Assembly: GCF_013385985.1 (NCBI RefSeq)
Contig: NZ_JACAOY010000006.1
Location: forward strand, 333,121 to 391,731
Origin: Pseudomonas sp. B6002
GTDB taxonomy: Bacteria > Pseudomonadota > Gammaproteobacteria > Pseudomonadales > Pseudomonadaceae
DNA length: 58,611 nt
Reading direction: 5' to 3'
Within the stretch, counting starts at the first letter, position 1, and each line of letters begins with the position of its first letter. Shown piece by piece: positions 42,206 to 53,891 of the stretch. The notes beneath the pieces were generated by a model. It was not told where the DNA came from. It worked only from the letters and a program-made list of their open reading frames with translations, and made no database searches. A program made the translations under genes and the position numbers.

Positions 42206-43111
42206 ATGACCACCCAACCCCGCATCGCCCTCATCGGCGAATGCATGATCGAACTGCAACACCGCGCCGACGGCAGCCTGCACCAAAGCTTCGGCGGCGA
42301 CACCCTGAACACGGCGGTGTACCTGCGCCGTGAACTGGGCAGCACCGGCAGCGTCGACTACGTCACCGCCCTGGGCGATGACAGCTTCAGCGACGCGATG
42401 TGCCAGCAATGGGCTGAAGAAGGCCTGGGCCTGGGCATGGTCCAGCGCCTGCCCGGGCGCCTGCCGGGCTTGTACTGCATCCAGACCGACGCCAACGGCG
42501 AGCGCAAATTTCTCTATTGGCGCAACGAAGCCGCCGTGCGCGACTGCTTCACCACGCCGGCGGCCGAGCCGATCCTGGCGGCGCTGCCGGGCTATGACGT
42601 GGTGTATTTCAGCGGCATCACCCTGGCGGTGCTGGGTGAAGTCGGGCGTGCGCGCCTGCTGCAAACCCTGATCGAAACCCGTCGGCAAGGCGGCAAGGTG
42701 GTGTTCGACAACAACTACCGGCCGCGCCTGTGGACGTCTGTTGAAGCCGCGCGCACGGCGTATCACCAGGTGATGGCGGAGGTGGATGTTGCCTTGCTGA
42801 CCGAAGATGACGAGCGGGCGCTGTTTGGCTATGAAGACAGCGAGCAGGTGTTTGCGGCGTACCCGGCGATTGCTGAGGTGGTGCTTAAGCGTGGGGCGGA
42901 TGAATGTTTGATCCGTTGCGCGGGGGAGCGCTTTGCGGTGCCGGCGGTGAAGGTTGAGAAGGTGGTGGACACGACGGCGGCGGGGGATTCGTTCAGTGCG
43001 GCGTACTTGGCGAGTCGGCTCAAGGGTGGTTCACCTGAACAGGCTGCATTGGCCGGGCATCAGCTGGCCAGTCGGGTCATTCAGATTCCAGGGGCTTTGA
43101 TTCCTCGTTGA
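42206..43111 (+). CDS. kdgK: PfkB-family sugar kinase, 2-keto-3-deoxygluconate kinase type
   Basis: A 301-residue ribokinase/PfkB-family kinase. Seen: MTTQPRIALIGECMIELQ, the glycine-rich substrate lid SFGGDTLNTAVYLRREL, and the catalytic motif DTTAAGDSFSAAYLASRL with its general-base Asp. These are close to KdgK enzymes, which phosphorylate 2-keto-3-deoxygluconate to KDPG for the Entner-Doudoroff pathway. It lies 117 nt after the PLP enzyme, across a REP pair. The exact substrate is inferred. Confidence 0.85.
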   Translation: MTTQPRIALIGECMIELQHRADGSLHQSFGGDTLNTAVYLRRELGSTGSVDYVTALGDDSFSDAMCQQWAEEGLGLGMVQRLPGRLPGLYCIQTDANGERKFLYWRNEAAVRDCFTTPAAEPILAALPGYDVVYFSGITLAVLGEVGRARLLQTLIETRRQGGKVVFDNNYRPRLWTSVEAARTAYHQVMAEVDVALLTEDDERALFGYEDSEQVFAAYPAIAEVVLKRGADECLIRCAGERFAVPAVKVEKVVDTTAAGDSFSAAYLASRLKGGSPEQAALAGHQLASRVIQIPGALIPR

Positions 43112-43129
43112 ATGGCCGCCTGCGGCGGT

Positions 43130-43205
43130 TCGCGGGCAAGCCCGGCTCACACAGTTGATCGGTGTACGCCGTCCAATGTGGGAGCTGGCTTGCCTGCGAT
43201 AGCGG
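43130..43205. repeat. REP doublet, outward pair, GTGGGAGCTGG type
   Basis: A reverse copy (43130-43153) and a forward copy (43177-43205) lie between the convergent kinase and ppiC genes. Confidence 0.85.
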
Positions 43206-43221
43206 TTTACAGCCAAGCCCC

Positions 43222-43497
43222 TTAGTCGCGGTAGAACACCTGCACCAGGTGATACCCGAACTTGCTCTTGATCGGCCCGTGCACCACCTTCACCGGCTTC
43301 TTGAAGATCACCGCATCAATTGCCCCCACCATCTGCCCGGGCCGCACTTCGCCCAAGTCGCCGCCACGCTTGCCCGACGGGCAGGTGGAGTACTTCTTGG
43401 CCAGCACATCAAAGGCTTCGCCCTTGGCGATGCGCTGCTTGAGCTGTTCGGCTTCTTCGCTGGTTTTTACCAGGATATGACGGGCTAGGGCTTTCAT
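43222..43497 (-). CDS. ppiC: Parvulin-type peptidyl-prolyl isomerase, PpiC-like (copy 1)
   Basis: A 91-residue single-domain parvulin in the cytoplasm (no signal peptide), catalysing cis-trans isomerisation of prolyl bonds. Seen: ARHILVKTSEEAEQLKQRI, the STCPSGKRGGDLGEVRPGQMV block with the catalytic-site Cys, and the C-terminal KSKFGYHLVQV. The length equals E. coli PpiC (93). A second paralogue lies at 57968-58249. It follows the sensor kinase gene by 51 nt on the same strand. Confidence 0.92.
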   Translation of the reverse strand: MKALARHILVKTSEEAEQLKQRIAKGEAFDVLAKKYSTCPSGKRGGDLGEVRPGQMVGAIDAVIFKKPVKVVHGPIKSKFGYHLVQVFYRD

Positions 43498-43548
43498 GCA
43501 GGTTACCTTGCAACGGTCAAACGTAAGGGCGCGCGATTATGCCTGAAC

Positions 43549-46044
43549 TCACTCGACGACGCTGATCATGCTGCGGATTTTCGTGGCCAGCAGGTCGATG
43601 GAAAACGGTTTGGCCACCATGTCCATGCCGTCTTCCAAAAAGCCTTGGCGTTCGGCGGCTTTTTCAGCGTAGCCGGTCATGAACAACACGCGCAGGCCAG
43701 GCCTGTGCTGGCGGGCGATTTCCGCCAGTTGCCGGCCATTCATGCCGGGCAAGCCCACGTCGGTCACCAGCAGGTCCACGCGCAGATCCGATTCCAGCAA
43801 CGGCAACGCCGTGCGCGCATCCGCTGCCTGGTGCGCGGTGTAGCCCAGTTCGTCGAGCACATTGACCACCAGCATGCGCACGGCGGGGTCATCCTCGACC
43901 ACCACCACGGCCTCGCCGGCCAGTGCCAGCGGCGCTTCGCTCAAATGCTCCGGCAGGTTGCTTTCCAGCGCCGTGCCATGCAGGCGCGGCAGGTACAGGC
44001 GTACGCAGGTGCCCTGGCCGGGTTCGCTGTGAATGGTCACGTGGCCGCCGGATTGCTGGGCAAAGCCGTAGATCATCGACAACCCCAGGCCGGTGCCTTG
44101 ACCGATGGGCTTGGTGGTGAAGAACGGGTCGAACGCCTTGGCGAGGATTTTCGGCGCCATGCCGGTGCCGTTGTCGCACACGCCAAGCATCACGTAGTCA
44201 CCGGCCTTCACCGGTTCCAGAGTGGTGATGTCGGTGCCGTCCAGGTAACTGTTGGCGGTTTCGATCAGCAGCTCGCCGCCATCGGGCATGGCGTCGCGCG
44301 CGTTGATCACCAGGTTGAGCAGGGCGTTTTCCAGTTGGCTGGCATCGGTGTTGACCGGCCAGATGTCGTGGCCCAGTTGCACCTTGAGCGTGATATGCGC
44401 GCCTTTGGTGCGGCGGAACAAGTCTTCAAGCGAAGCCACCAGTTGGTTCGGGTCCAGCGGCCGACGGTCCAGCGACTGGCGCCGCGAGAACGCCAGCAGC
44501 CGGTGGGTGAGGGCGGCCGCACGGTGGGCCGATGAGACGGCGGCGTCGGTAAAACGGCCGATCTCATCGCTGCGCCCGGCTGCGATGTAACGCTGCATCA
44601 GGTCCAGGCTGCCGATGATGCCGGTGAGCATGTTGTTGAAGTCGTGGGCAATGCCCCCGGTGAGCTGGCCCACCGCTTCCATTTTTTGCGCGTGGCGCAG
44701 GGCGTCTTCGGCCCGCTCGCGTTCGAACATCTCGTTCTGCAGACGCTGGTTGGCTTCGGCCAGGGCCTGGGTGCGCTGGGCCACACGTTCTTCGAGGTTT
44801 TCGTTGAGGTGGCGCAGGGCTTCTTCGGTGAGCTTGCGTTCAGTTTCGTCGATCACAAAGATGTAGAAACCGTTCACCGAGCCGTCATTGCTGAAGCGCG
44901 GCAGGTACTTCATCAACGCATGGCGCGGTCGGCCGTCGCGGTGCGGGGTGATGGTCATGAAGCTGCACGCCTTGCCCTTGAGGGCGGCGGCGATCTTATC
45001 TGCGCGCCCGGCATACACCTCGTCGCCGAGCACTTCGCGAATGGTCTTGCCGTACAGCTCCTGGGGCGTCATGCCGTACCACTCCAGGTACGCGCTGTTG
45101 TTCAGGCGAAACCGTTGCTCGTGATCCACGTAGCCGATCAACACCGGCATGGCGTTGATGATCAACTGCAATTCGGTCTGGCTTTGGCGCAGGGCCTGCT
45201 CAGTGTGCTTGCGCTCGGTCAGGTCCAGCGCAGCGCCGAGAAAACGCGCCGGGCGGCCTTGATGGTCCTTGTAGCAGCGGCCCCGGGCAAACACCCAGCG
45301 CACCTGGCCATCGGCCTGCAACAGGCGGTACTCCTCGGCGTATTCGGTGCCGAAGGTGATGCAATGCTTGATGCTGCGCGCCACCATGCCACGGTCTTCG
45401 GGGTGCACGCCTTGCAGGTAGTCGCTGATGGGCAGCAACCCGGCGCTTTGCGGGTCGACGCCATGCAGGTAGGCGAAGTGCGCGTCGGCGATGAAGCGGT
45501 CTTCGCCGATGTCCCAATCCCAGGTGCCCACTGCGTCAGTGGCAGCCAATGCGAGTTGCAGGCGTTGTTCGGTGTTGTGTTGGGCCTTGCGCCGTTCGTT
45601 GGTTTCGATGGCGGTGACGAGGATGCCGGCGACGGTGCCGCTTTCGTCGCGGATCGGGCTGTAGGTCAGGTCCAGCCAGATTTCGGTGTCGCGGTTGTTG
45701 CGCTGCAGCACGAAGCGCTGCTCGCTGAAGCTGCGCACCTGGCCGCTGAGCACCGCGTCATAGATGGGTGCGGTAAAGCTCTCGAGTTCCGGCCAGGTCT
45801 GGTGCGCCGGCTGGCCCAGCGCCTCGGGGTGCTTGTTGCCCGCCAGTTGGGCGAAGCCGTCGTTGTACAGCTGAGTGAGGTGGCTGCCCCACAGCAGCAA
45901 CATCGGCATGGGGGAATGCACGACGATATCCACGGCTGTGCGCAGGCTTTGTGGCCAATCGTTGGCCGCACCGAGTGGGCTTTGCGCCCAGTCCAGCCGC
46001 GCAATCAATGCTGCGGCCTCGCTACCGGTGGAGATGTCCTTCAT
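43549..46044 (-). CDS. Hybrid sensor histidine kinase with three PAS domains
   Basis: A soluble 831-residue hybrid kinase without membrane segments. Seen: three PAS-type domains (about residues 20-150, 165-285, 295-410), a coiled coil (about 410-450), a phosphoacceptor helix with [13 protein letters not shown], an ATPase domain with [14 protein letters not shown] and [11 protein letters not shown], and a receiver (about 705-830) with phosphoacceptor Asp in [13 protein letters not shown]. Its first PAS domain is homologous to the input domain of the kinase at 6157-7869 (shared PLG-x-W-SL opening and [16 protein letters not shown]). Signal and partner are unknown. Confidence 0.9.
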   Translation of the reverse strand: MKDISTGSEAAALIARLDWAQSPLGAANDWPQSLRTAVDIVVHSPMPMLLLWGSHLTQLYNDGFAQLAGNKHPEALGQPAHQTWPELESFTAPIYDAVLSGQVRSFSEQRFVLQRNNRDTEIWLDLTYSPIRDESGTVAGILVTAIETNERRKAQHNTEQRLQLALAATDAVGTWDWDIGEDRFIADAHFAYLHGVDPQSAGLLPISDYLQGVHPEDRGMVARSIKHCITFGTEYAEEYRLLQADGQVRWVFARGRCYKDHQGRPARFLGAALDLTERKHTEQALRQSQTELQLIINAMPVLIGYVDHEQRFRLNNSAYLEWYGMTPQELYGKTIREVLGDEVYAGRADKIAAALKGKACSFMTITPHRDGRPRHALMKYLPRFSNDGSVNGFYIFVIDETERKLTEEALRHLNENLEERVAQRTQALAEANQRLQNEMFERERAEDALRHAQKMEAVGQLTGGIAHDFNNMLTGIIGSLDLMQRYIAAGRSDEIGRFTDAAVSSAHRAAALTHRLLAFSRRQSLDRRPLDPNQLVASLEDLFRRTKGAHITLKVQLGHDIWPVNTDASQLENALLNLVINARDAMPDGGELLIETANSYLDGTDITTLEPVKAGDYVMLGVCDNGTGMAPKILAKAFDPFFTTKPIGQGTGLGLSMIYGFAQQSGGHVTIHSEPGQGTCVRLYLPRLHGTALESNLPEHLSEAPLALAGEAVVVVEDDPAVRMLVVNVLDELGYTAHQAADARTALPLLESDLRVDLLVTDVGLPGMNGRQLAEIARQHRPGLRVLFMTGYAEKAAERQGFLEDGMDMVAKPFSIDLLATKIRSMISVVE

Positions 46045-46185
46045 GAAAAAGCCCTGAGCGTAACGCTTTGAAAGATGACAACACCCATTATCCCGTGTGC
46101 CGGGCGTGAGTGACTACCCCCGAAAAATAGCATGCATTGGGGGTTTGTCTTCAAATCAGTGCATCAGAGCTGAAACCTTTCATCT

Positions 46186-48138
<1,953 letters not shown>

Positions 48139-48189
48139 AAAGCTGCCTCTTGTTCTTGTACAAGTCTACCTAACAACACAGTTCTAAAT

Positions 48190-48278
48190 TGTGGGAGCTG
48201 GCTTGCCTGCGATAGCGGTGTGTCAGTTGGCTAATTTGTTTCTGATATACCGCCATCGCAGGCAAGCCAGCTCCCACA
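48190..48278. repeat. REP doublet, GTGGGAGCTGG type
   Basis: Inverted REP copies between hbdH and aacS, within what is probably one transcription unit. Confidence 0.9.
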
Positions 48279-48298
48279 TTCAATCTTCTGTGTTTGAT

Positions 48299-49072
48299 TT
48301 ATTGGGCCAACCAACCGCCATCAATGTTCCACGCCGCACCCCGCACCTGGCTGCCAGCCTCACTGCACAGGAACAGCACCAGTTCACCCAACTGTGGCGG
48401 CGTCACGAACTCCAGCGACGGCTGCTTCTCCGCCAGCAAATCATGCTGCGCCTGCTGCGGGTCGACGCCGTTGGCCGCGCGGTCATCAATCTGCTTCTGC
48501 ACCAGCGGCGTCAGCACCCAGCCAGGGCAGATGGCGTTGCAGGTGACGTTGCTGGTGGCCGTCTCCAGGCCCACCACTTTAGTTAGCCCAATGACGCCAT
48601 GCTTGGCCGCCACGTACGCCGCCTTGCCCACCGAACCGACCTGGCCATGCACCGAGGCGATATTGACGATGCGCCCCCAGCCCTTGGCCTTCATGCCCGG
48701 CAGGCTCAAGCGCGTGCTGTGGAACACCGATGACAGGTTGATCGCGATGATCGAATCCCAACGCTCAGCCGGGAAGTCTTCCACCGCCGCCACATGCTGG
48801 ATGCCGGCGTTGTTGACCAGGATGTCCACGCCGCCGAACTCACGCTCGGCGTAGGCGATCATGTCGGCGATCTGCGCCGGGTCGCTGACGTCGGCCGGGT
48901 GGTGCCCGACCTTGCCGCCAAAGGCTTGCACCTGGGCAATCACCGCGCTGGCGTCGCCGAAGCCGTTAAGGATCAGGTTGGCGCCGGCCTTGGCCAGGCT
49001 CAGGGCAATCCCCAGGCCGATGCCGCTGGTGGAACCGGTGACCAGGGCGGTCTTGCCATTCAACGTCGTCAT
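48299..49072 (-). CDS. hbdH: 3-hydroxybutyrate dehydrogenase
   Basis: A 257-residue short-chain dehydrogenase oxidising (R)-3-hydroxybutyrate to acetoacetate with NAD+. Seen: cofactor loop TGSTSGIGLGIA, NNAGIQHVAAVEDFP, and the catalytic triad Ser (NIASVHGQ), Tyr and Lys (AAYVAAKHG). The IQHVAPVE-type segment after NNAG is characteristic of this enzyme. ATG 49072 has GAGG 7 nt upstream; a start at 49087 would overlap the permease stop. It lies 7 nt after the permease gene. Confidence 0.94.
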   Translation of the reverse strand: MTTLNGKTALVTGSTSGIGLGIALSLAKAGANLILNGFGDASAVIAQVQAFGGKVGHHPADVSDPAQIADMIAYAEREFGGVDILVNNAGIQHVAAVEDFPAERWDSIIAINLSSVFHSTRLSLPGMKAKGWGRIVNIASVHGQVGSVGKAAYVAAKHGVIGLTKVVGLETATSNVTCNAICPGWVLTPLVQKQIDDRAANGVDPQQAQHDLLAEKQPSLEFVTPPQLGELVLFLCSEAGSQVRGAAWNIDGGWLAQ

Positions 49073-49079
49073 ACAAACC

Positions 49080-50471
49080 TCACACAATGCCGGTGGCGTA
49101 GAAAGTACCGATCACCACGAACACCGCGAGGGTCTTGATGATCGTGATGCCGAAAATGTCCTTGTAGGCTTCGCGGTGCGTCAGGCCGGTGACTGCCAGC
49201 AGTGTGATCACCGCGCCGTTGTGGGGCAGGGTGTCCATGCCGCCGCTGGCCATGGCCGCGACGCGGTGCAGCACTTCAAGGGGGATATTGGCCGCATGGG
49301 CCGCCGAAATAAAGCTTTCGGACATGGCCGCCAGGGCGATGCTCATGCCACCCGACGCCGAACCGGTGATACCGGCCAGCAAGGTCACGGTAATCGCCTC
49401 GTTGACCAGCGGGTTGGGGATGCCCTTGAGCCAGTCCGCCAGCACCAGGAAGCCCGGCAGCGAGGCGATCACCGCGCCAAAGCCATACTCTGATGCGGTG
49501 TTCATTGCCGCGAGCAGCGCCCCGCTGACCGCGCTTTTGCTGCCTTCGGCGAGCTTGCTCTTGATGGCCGACCAGCCGAACACGAGCACCATCAAGATAC
49601 CCACCAGCAACGCCGCTTGCACCGCCCAGATCGCGGTGAGCTTGGCAATTTCAGTGGTCACCGGCGCGCTCATGCCGGGCAGCGCGAGGCTGTGGGTCTT
49701 GCCGTACCACTGCGGGATCCAGTGGGTGAACAGCAGGTTCATTACACCTACAAGGATCAGCGGCGACAGCGCCACCCACGGGTTGGGCAGCGCCAGGTTG
49801 TCGGCGGTTTCCGGTTCGTTGCGCAGCTCGGTGCCATACCCTTCACCGGCGCGCTGCGCCTTGTTGCGTTGGCGCGCGAGGTAGAGCATGCCGGCGCAGA
49901 ACACGAAGACCGTGCCGATCAAGCCCAGCCATGGCGCGGCCCAGGCGGTGGTGTTGAAGAAGGTGCTGGGGATGATGTTCTGGATCTGCGGCGTGCCGGG
50001 CAGGGCGTCCATGGTGAACGAGAACGCACCGAGGGCGATGGTCGCCGGGATCAGGCGCTTGGGGATGTTGCTCTGGCGGAACATCTCGGCCGCAAACGGG
50101 TACACCGCAAACACCACCACAAACAGCGACACGCCGCCGTAGGTGAGCAGGGCGCACACCAGCACGATCACCAGCATGGCCTGGCGCGTGCCCAGCAGGC
50201 GGATCGCTGCGGCCACGATGGAACGGGAAAAGCCCGACAGCTCGATCAGCTTGCCGAACACCGCGCCGAGCAGGAACACCGGGAAATACAGTTTGATAAA
50301 ACCGACCATCTTCTCCATGAACACCCCGGTAAAGGCGGGCGCCACGGCAGACGGGTCGGTGAGCAGGACAGCGCCGAGGGCGGCAATGGGGGCAAACAGG
50401 ATAACGCTATAGCCACGGTAGGCTGCCAGCATCAACAGCGCGAGGGCTGCCAGGGCAATGATCACACTCAT
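49080..50471 (-). CDS. GntP-family permease, probably for 3-hydroxybutyrate
   Basis: A 463-residue inner-membrane permease of the gluconate permease (GntP) superfamily with about 12-14 hydrophobic segments. Seen: YFPVFLLGAVFGKLIELSG, the PGTPQIQNIIPSTFF motif, and the final GSASGGMSIALAAM and HNGAVITLL stretches of this family. Its place immediately before 3-hydroxybutyrate dehydrogenase matches the P. aeruginosa PA2004-bdhA arrangement, so 3-hydroxybutyrate is the likely substrate. A sigma-54 promoter lies about 60 nt upstream. Confidence 0.9.
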   Translation of the reverse strand: MSVIIALAALALLMLAAYRGYSVILFAPIAALGAVLLTDPSAVAPAFTGVFMEKMVGFIKLYFPVFLLGAVFGKLIELSGFSRSIVAAAIRLLGTRQAMLVIVLVCALLTYGGVSLFVVVFAVYPFAAEMFRQSNIPKRLIPATIALGAFSFTMDALPGTPQIQNIIPSTFFNTTAWAAPWLGLIGTVFVFCAGMLYLARQRNKAQRAGEGYGTELRNEPETADNLALPNPWVALSPLILVGVMNLLFTHWIPQWYGKTHSLALPGMSAPVTTEIAKLTAIWAVQAALLVGILMVLVFGWSAIKSKLAEGSKSAVSGALLAAMNTASEYGFGAVIASLPGFLVLADWLKGIPNPLVNEAITVTLLAGITGSASGGMSIALAAMSESFISAAHAANIPLEVLHRVAAMASGGMDTLPHNGAVITLLAVTGLTHREAYKDIFGITIIKTLAVFVVIGTFYATGIV

Positions 50472-50529
50472 GGTGTGTCTCCAAATCGGATTGTTATTTT
50501 TGTGGGGGTGTTGCTGTGGGGAGGGCTAT

Positions 50530-50545
50530 AGCGAGATGCGTGCCA
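50530..50545 (-). promoter_or_regulatory. Sigma-54 promoter of the 3-hydroxybutyrate operon
   Basis: On the minus strand TGGCACGCATCTCGCT matches TGGCACG-N4-TTGCW with one mismatch, and has GG-N10-GC spacing. The predicted start site is near 50519, about 48 nt before the permease start. The adjacent sigma-54 activator gene supports it. Confidence 0.75.
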
Positions 50546-50595
50546 ATAATAATAACTTATTGAAAGTTAAAGATATTTTGTATTTTTTGAATGGC

Positions 50596-50611
50596 GATTC
50601 TGGATAGAATC
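50596..50611. promoter_or_regulatory. Inverted repeat GATTCT-N4-AGAATC, candidate activator site
   Basis: A perfect 6-bp palindrome with a 4-nt spacer, centred about 84 nt upstream of the predicted start site of the 3-hydroxybutyrate operon. It is a candidate binding site for the HbcR-type activator encoded next door. Confidence 0.4.
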
Positions 50612-50639
50612 TCAAATTGGAGACAGGTGAAGTTTTGGG

Positions 50640-50727
50640 GTGGGAGCTGGCTTGCCTGCGATAGCGGTGGTTCAGCTGACCATTGACCAACAGACAGGCC
50701 GCTATCGCAGGCAAGCCAGCTCCCACA
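50640..50727. repeat. REP doublet, GTGGGAGCTGG type
   Basis: Inverted REP copies between the activator gene and the 3-hydroxybutyrate promoter; they probably separate the two transcripts. Confidence 0.9.
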
Positions 50728-50760
50728 TTGGATTGTCTTTAAAATGAGATTTATGTCTCT

Positions 50761-52167
50761 TTAATGAGATTGGGCGATTCCCAGCGCCACCATCTTCTTG
50801 TACAGCGTCGACCGTCCAAGCCCCAAACGCTTGGCTGCATCGACCACATTTCCCTCGCACGCCTGCAACGCCGCTGCAATGACCTGCCGATCAAAGCGCT
50901 CCCGCGCCGCGTTGAAACTTTCGCCCTCTACCGGTACCACCGTATTACGTTCCACGGGGGTAAAGGTGCCGATGGCGGCGCGAATTTCCTCGGCATTCAA
51001 CACCAGGTCATCACTGAGCAACGCCGCACGCTCCAGCACATTGCGCAGCTCGCGGATGTTCCCCGGCCACGCGTGTTGTGCCAGCAGCGCCAAGGCCTCG
51101 CGGTCCAGTTCATGCTGGCTGCGCAGCTCCTCCAGGATCGCCTCGCTCAGCGCCGGAATATCTTCCAGCCGTTCACGCAAGGGCGGTACGTGGATGGGCA
51201 GTACATTCAGCCGGTAATACAAGTCGGCACGGAACTCGCCACGCTTGATCGCCGCTTCCAGGTCCATGGACGTGGCGGCAATCACCCGCACGTCGCTGTG
51301 CAGCATCTCGTTGGAGCCCACGGGCTCGAACTCCTTTTCCTGCAACACCCGCAGGAGTTTGCTTTGCAGCGGCAGGGGCATGTCGCCGATCTCATCAAGA
51401 AACAGCGTACCGCCCTGGGCGATCTGGAACTTGCCGGGACGGCCCTTGCGGTCGGCGCCGGTAAACGCGCCGGGCGCGGTGCCAAAGAACTCGGCCTCGA
51501 GCAGATCGCCCGGGATAGCCGCGCTGTTGATGCTGACAAAAGCCTTGTGCGCACGCGGTGAGGCGCCGTGTATCGCCTGGGCCAGCAACTCCTTGCCGGT
51601 GCCGGTTTCCCCCAGCAGCAACACCGGCGATTCGGCACTTGCACTGCGCCGTGCGCGACGCTTGACTTCAAGGCTGGCCGCGCTGGTGCCAATAAAGTGC
51701 GCAAAGTTGTACTTGCTCTGCCGTGAGCGCAGCAGCGAGCGGGTCGAGGCCAGTTCCTGTTGCATGCTCAGGTAGCGCTCGATCAACGGCGACAGGTTGC
51801 GCAGCTCGTCGAACAACGCAAAGCCGATCGCTCCGATCACCGCACCGGCATCGTCGTGAATCGGCAGGCGCATCACCACCAGCGGGCCTTTGGGCGTGTC
51901 CTGGATATCCAGCAGGATCGGCTGGTCATTGCGCACCACCTGGCGCAACAGGCTGTTGGAGATCACCTGCTCGCAGGGTTGGCCAATCGCTTCGTCGGCG
52001 CTCTTGAGGCCGAAGCGCTTGGCGTAGCGCTCGTTCATCCAGACGATATTGGCGTCGCGGTCGACAATCACCGTGCCTTCGCTGGACTGCTCGATGATCT
52101 CGAACAGCGACTGGATGGCCAGGCCGCGAACCTGCTGGTAGTCCTTGAGGCTTTCGGTGATGTTCAT
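50761..52167 (-). CDS. hbcR: Sigma-54-dependent activator of 3-hydroxybutyrate genes (HbcR type)
   Basis: A 468-residue bacterial enhancer-binding protein. Seen: an N-terminal PAS-type sensor (about residues 20-130), an AAA+ domain with Walker A GETGTGKELLA, the sigma-54 contact loop GAFTGADRKG, Walker B GGTLFLDEIGD, and a C-terminal Fis-type helix-turn-helix (NVVDAAKRLGLGRSTLYKKM). Its position upstream of the GntP-like permease and 3-hydroxybutyrate dehydrogenase equals that of HbcR in P. aeruginosa. It should respond to 3-hydroxybutyrate and drive the promoter at 50530-50545. Confidence 0.88.
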   Translation of the reverse strand: MNITESLKDYQQVRGLAIQSLFEIIEQSSEGTVIVDRDANIVWMNERYAKRFGLKSADEAIGQPCEQVISNSLLRQVVRNDQPILLDIQDTPKGPLVVMRLPIHDDAGAVIGAIGFALFDELRNLSPLIERYLSMQQELASTRSLLRSRQSKYNFAHFIGTSAASLEVKRRARRSASAESPVLLLGETGTGKELLAQAIHGASPRAHKAFVSINSAAIPGDLLEAEFFGTAPGAFTGADRKGRPGKFQIAQGGTLFLDEIGDMPLPLQSKLLRVLQEKEFEPVGSNEMLHSDVRVIAATSMDLEAAIKRGEFRADLYYRLNVLPIHVPPLRERLEDIPALSEAILEELRSQHELDREALALLAQHAWPGNIRELRNVLERAALLSDDLVLNAEEIRAAIGTFTPVERNTVVPVEGESFNAARERFDRQVIAAALQACEGNVVDAAKRLGLGRSTLYKKMVALGIAQSH

Positions 52168-52208
52168 AGTTATGCCGTCAACACAAAATCAAAATTGGAA
52201 TACGGTCC

Positions 52209-52298
52209 TGTAGGCGCCCGGCTTGCCGGCGATGGCGGTGTGTCAGTCGGTATATTCGGTACTGATAGACCGCTATCGCAGGCAAGCCAGCTCCCACA
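52209..52298. repeat. Hybrid REP doublet of two REP types
   Basis: The left half (52209-52232) is a variant of the GTAGG-type REP, GTAGGCGCCCGGCTTGCC; the right half (52270-52298) is a reverse GTGGGAGCTGG-type REP. All other doublets here pair like with like. Confidence 0.8.
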
Positions 52299-52309
52299 GG
52301 GGCAAGCCT

Positions 52310-53881
52310 TTACAAGGGAATGTGCGCGGCAGCCAGCAGCTCTTTGGTGTACGGATGCTGCGGGGCTTCGAACACCGTATGGCTCGCGCCACGCTCCACC
52401 ACCTTGCCGTCCTTGACCACGATCATGTCATGGGCCATCGCGCGCACCACCGCCAGGTCATGGCTGATAAACAGGTAGGTCAGGCCGTACTTTTCCTGCA
52501 GCTCCCGCAACAACGCCACCACTTGTTTCTGCACCGTGCGGTCGAGGGCCGAGGTGGGCTCATCCAGCAGCATCAGCGCCGGTTTGAGCACCAGGGCGCG
52601 GGCGATGGCGATGCGTTGGCGTTGGCCACCGGAAAACTCATGGGGGTAACGATGCCGGCTCTCAGGGTCGAGGCCCACATCCTTGAGCACCTGGATCACC
52701 TGGGCGTCTCGGTCGGCGAGGCTGCACGGTGCATGCACCTCCAGGCCTTCGCTGATGATCTGCTGCACCGACATGCGCGGGCTGAGGCTGCCGTAAGGGT
52801 CCTGGAACACCACCTGCATCTGCTTGCGCCACGGGCGCATCTGCTGGTGGTTCAGCGGGTCAAGGGCCTCGCCCTGGAAGCGGATGCTGCCGGTGGAATC
52901 CAGCAGGCGCAGGATCGCCTGGCCGAGGGTGGACTTGCCCGAGCCGGACTCGCCGACAATCCCCAGGGTCTTGCCACGCTGCACGCTGAGGCTGATGCCA
53001 TCCACCGCGCGCAGGTAGGTCTTGCGCTGGAACAAACCGCTGCTCAACGGGAACTGCACGGTCAGGTCGTCCACCTGCAACACCGTCTCGTGGACGTCGC
53101 TGCACAACGGTTCGCCTGCCGGTTCAGCGTCCAGCAGCAGGCGGCTGTAAGGGTGTTGCGGCGCGTTGAACAGAGCCTGGCAGTCGGCTTGCTCGACGAT
53201 CTCGCCGGCGCGCATCACGCACACCCGCTGGGCAATGCTGCGCACCAGGTTGAGGTCGTGGCTGATCAGCAGCAGCGACATGCCCAGGCGTTGCTGCAAC
53301 GACTTGAGCAACAGCAGGATCTTGCGCTGCACCGTCACGTCCAGCGCGGTGGTGGGCTCATCGGCGATCAGCAACTCCGGCTCGCACGCCAGGGCCATGG
53401 CGATCATCACCCGCTGGCGCTGGCCACCGGAGAGTTGATGCGGGTAAGCCTTGAGCCGTTCCTGGGGTTTTTGAATGCCCACCAGTTCCAGCAGTTCGAG
53501 GATGCGCGCCTGGGCGGCCTTGCCCCCCAGGCCCTTGTGCAGCAGCAGGGTTTCGCCGATCTGCTTTTCGATGCTATGCAAAGGGTTCAGGGACGTCATC
53601 GGCTCCTGGAAGATCATCGCAATGCGGTTGCCCCGCAGCTTCTGCAAGGTGGCGGCCGATGCGCCGATCAATTCCTGGCCGCGGTACTTGATGGATCCGG
53701 TCGTCGTCGTGCCGGCTTCCGGTAGCAATTGCAGGATCGAGTGGGCCGTCACCGACTTGCCCGAGCCGGACTCGCCCACCAGCGCCAGGCACTCGCCGGG
53801 GCGCACGTCCAGGCACAGGTCTCGCACCACGGTCTGGCCGCTGAAGGCGACGCTGAGGTCGCGTATTTCGATCAGGTTCAT
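52310..53881 (-). CDS. yejF: YejF, peptide ABC transporter fused double ATPase
   Basis: A 523-residue protein with two ABC modules in tandem, energising oligopeptide uptake. Seen: Walker [12 protein letters not shown] and [11 protein letters not shown], signatures [15 protein letters not shown] and [15 protein letters not shown], Walker [14 protein letters not shown] and [13 protein letters not shown]. Size and fusion match E. coli YejF (529). It is the last gene of yejABEF, 10 nt after yejE. The Yej system imports peptides including microcin C in E. coli. Confidence 0.93.
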   Translation of the reverse strand: MNLIEIRDLSVAFSGQTVVRDLCLDVRPGECLALVGESGSGKSVTAHSILQLLPEAGTTTTGSIKYRGQELIGASAATLQKLRGNRIAMIFQEPMTSLNPLHSIEKQIGETLLLHKGLGGKAAQARILELLELVGIQKPQERLKAYPHQLSGGQRQRVMIAMALACEPELLIADEPTTALDVTVQRKILLLLKSLQQRLGMSLLLISHDLNLVRSIAQRVCVMRAGEIVEQADCQALFNAPQHPYSRLLLDAEPAGEPLCSDVHETVLQVDDLTVQFPLSSGLFQRKTYLRAVDGISLSVQRGKTLGIVGESGSGKSTLGQAILRLLDSTGSIRFQGEALDPLNHQQMRPWRKQMQVVFQDPYGSLSPRMSVQQIISEGLEVHAPCSLADRDAQVIQVLKDVGLDPESRHRYPHEFSGGQRQRIAIARALVLKPALMLLDEPTSALDRTVQKQVVALLRELQEKYGLTYLFISHDLAVVRAMAHDMIVVKDGKVVERGASHTVFEAPQHPYTKELLAAAHIPL

Positions 53882-53891
53882 AGGCGGTCAC

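Noticed and set aside
36515-43111. D-glutamate utilisation (dgu-like) or simple D-serine locus
   Set aside because: RidA and the ABC transporter would fit, but no D-amino acid dehydrogenase is present, and the KdgK-type kinase would be unexplained.
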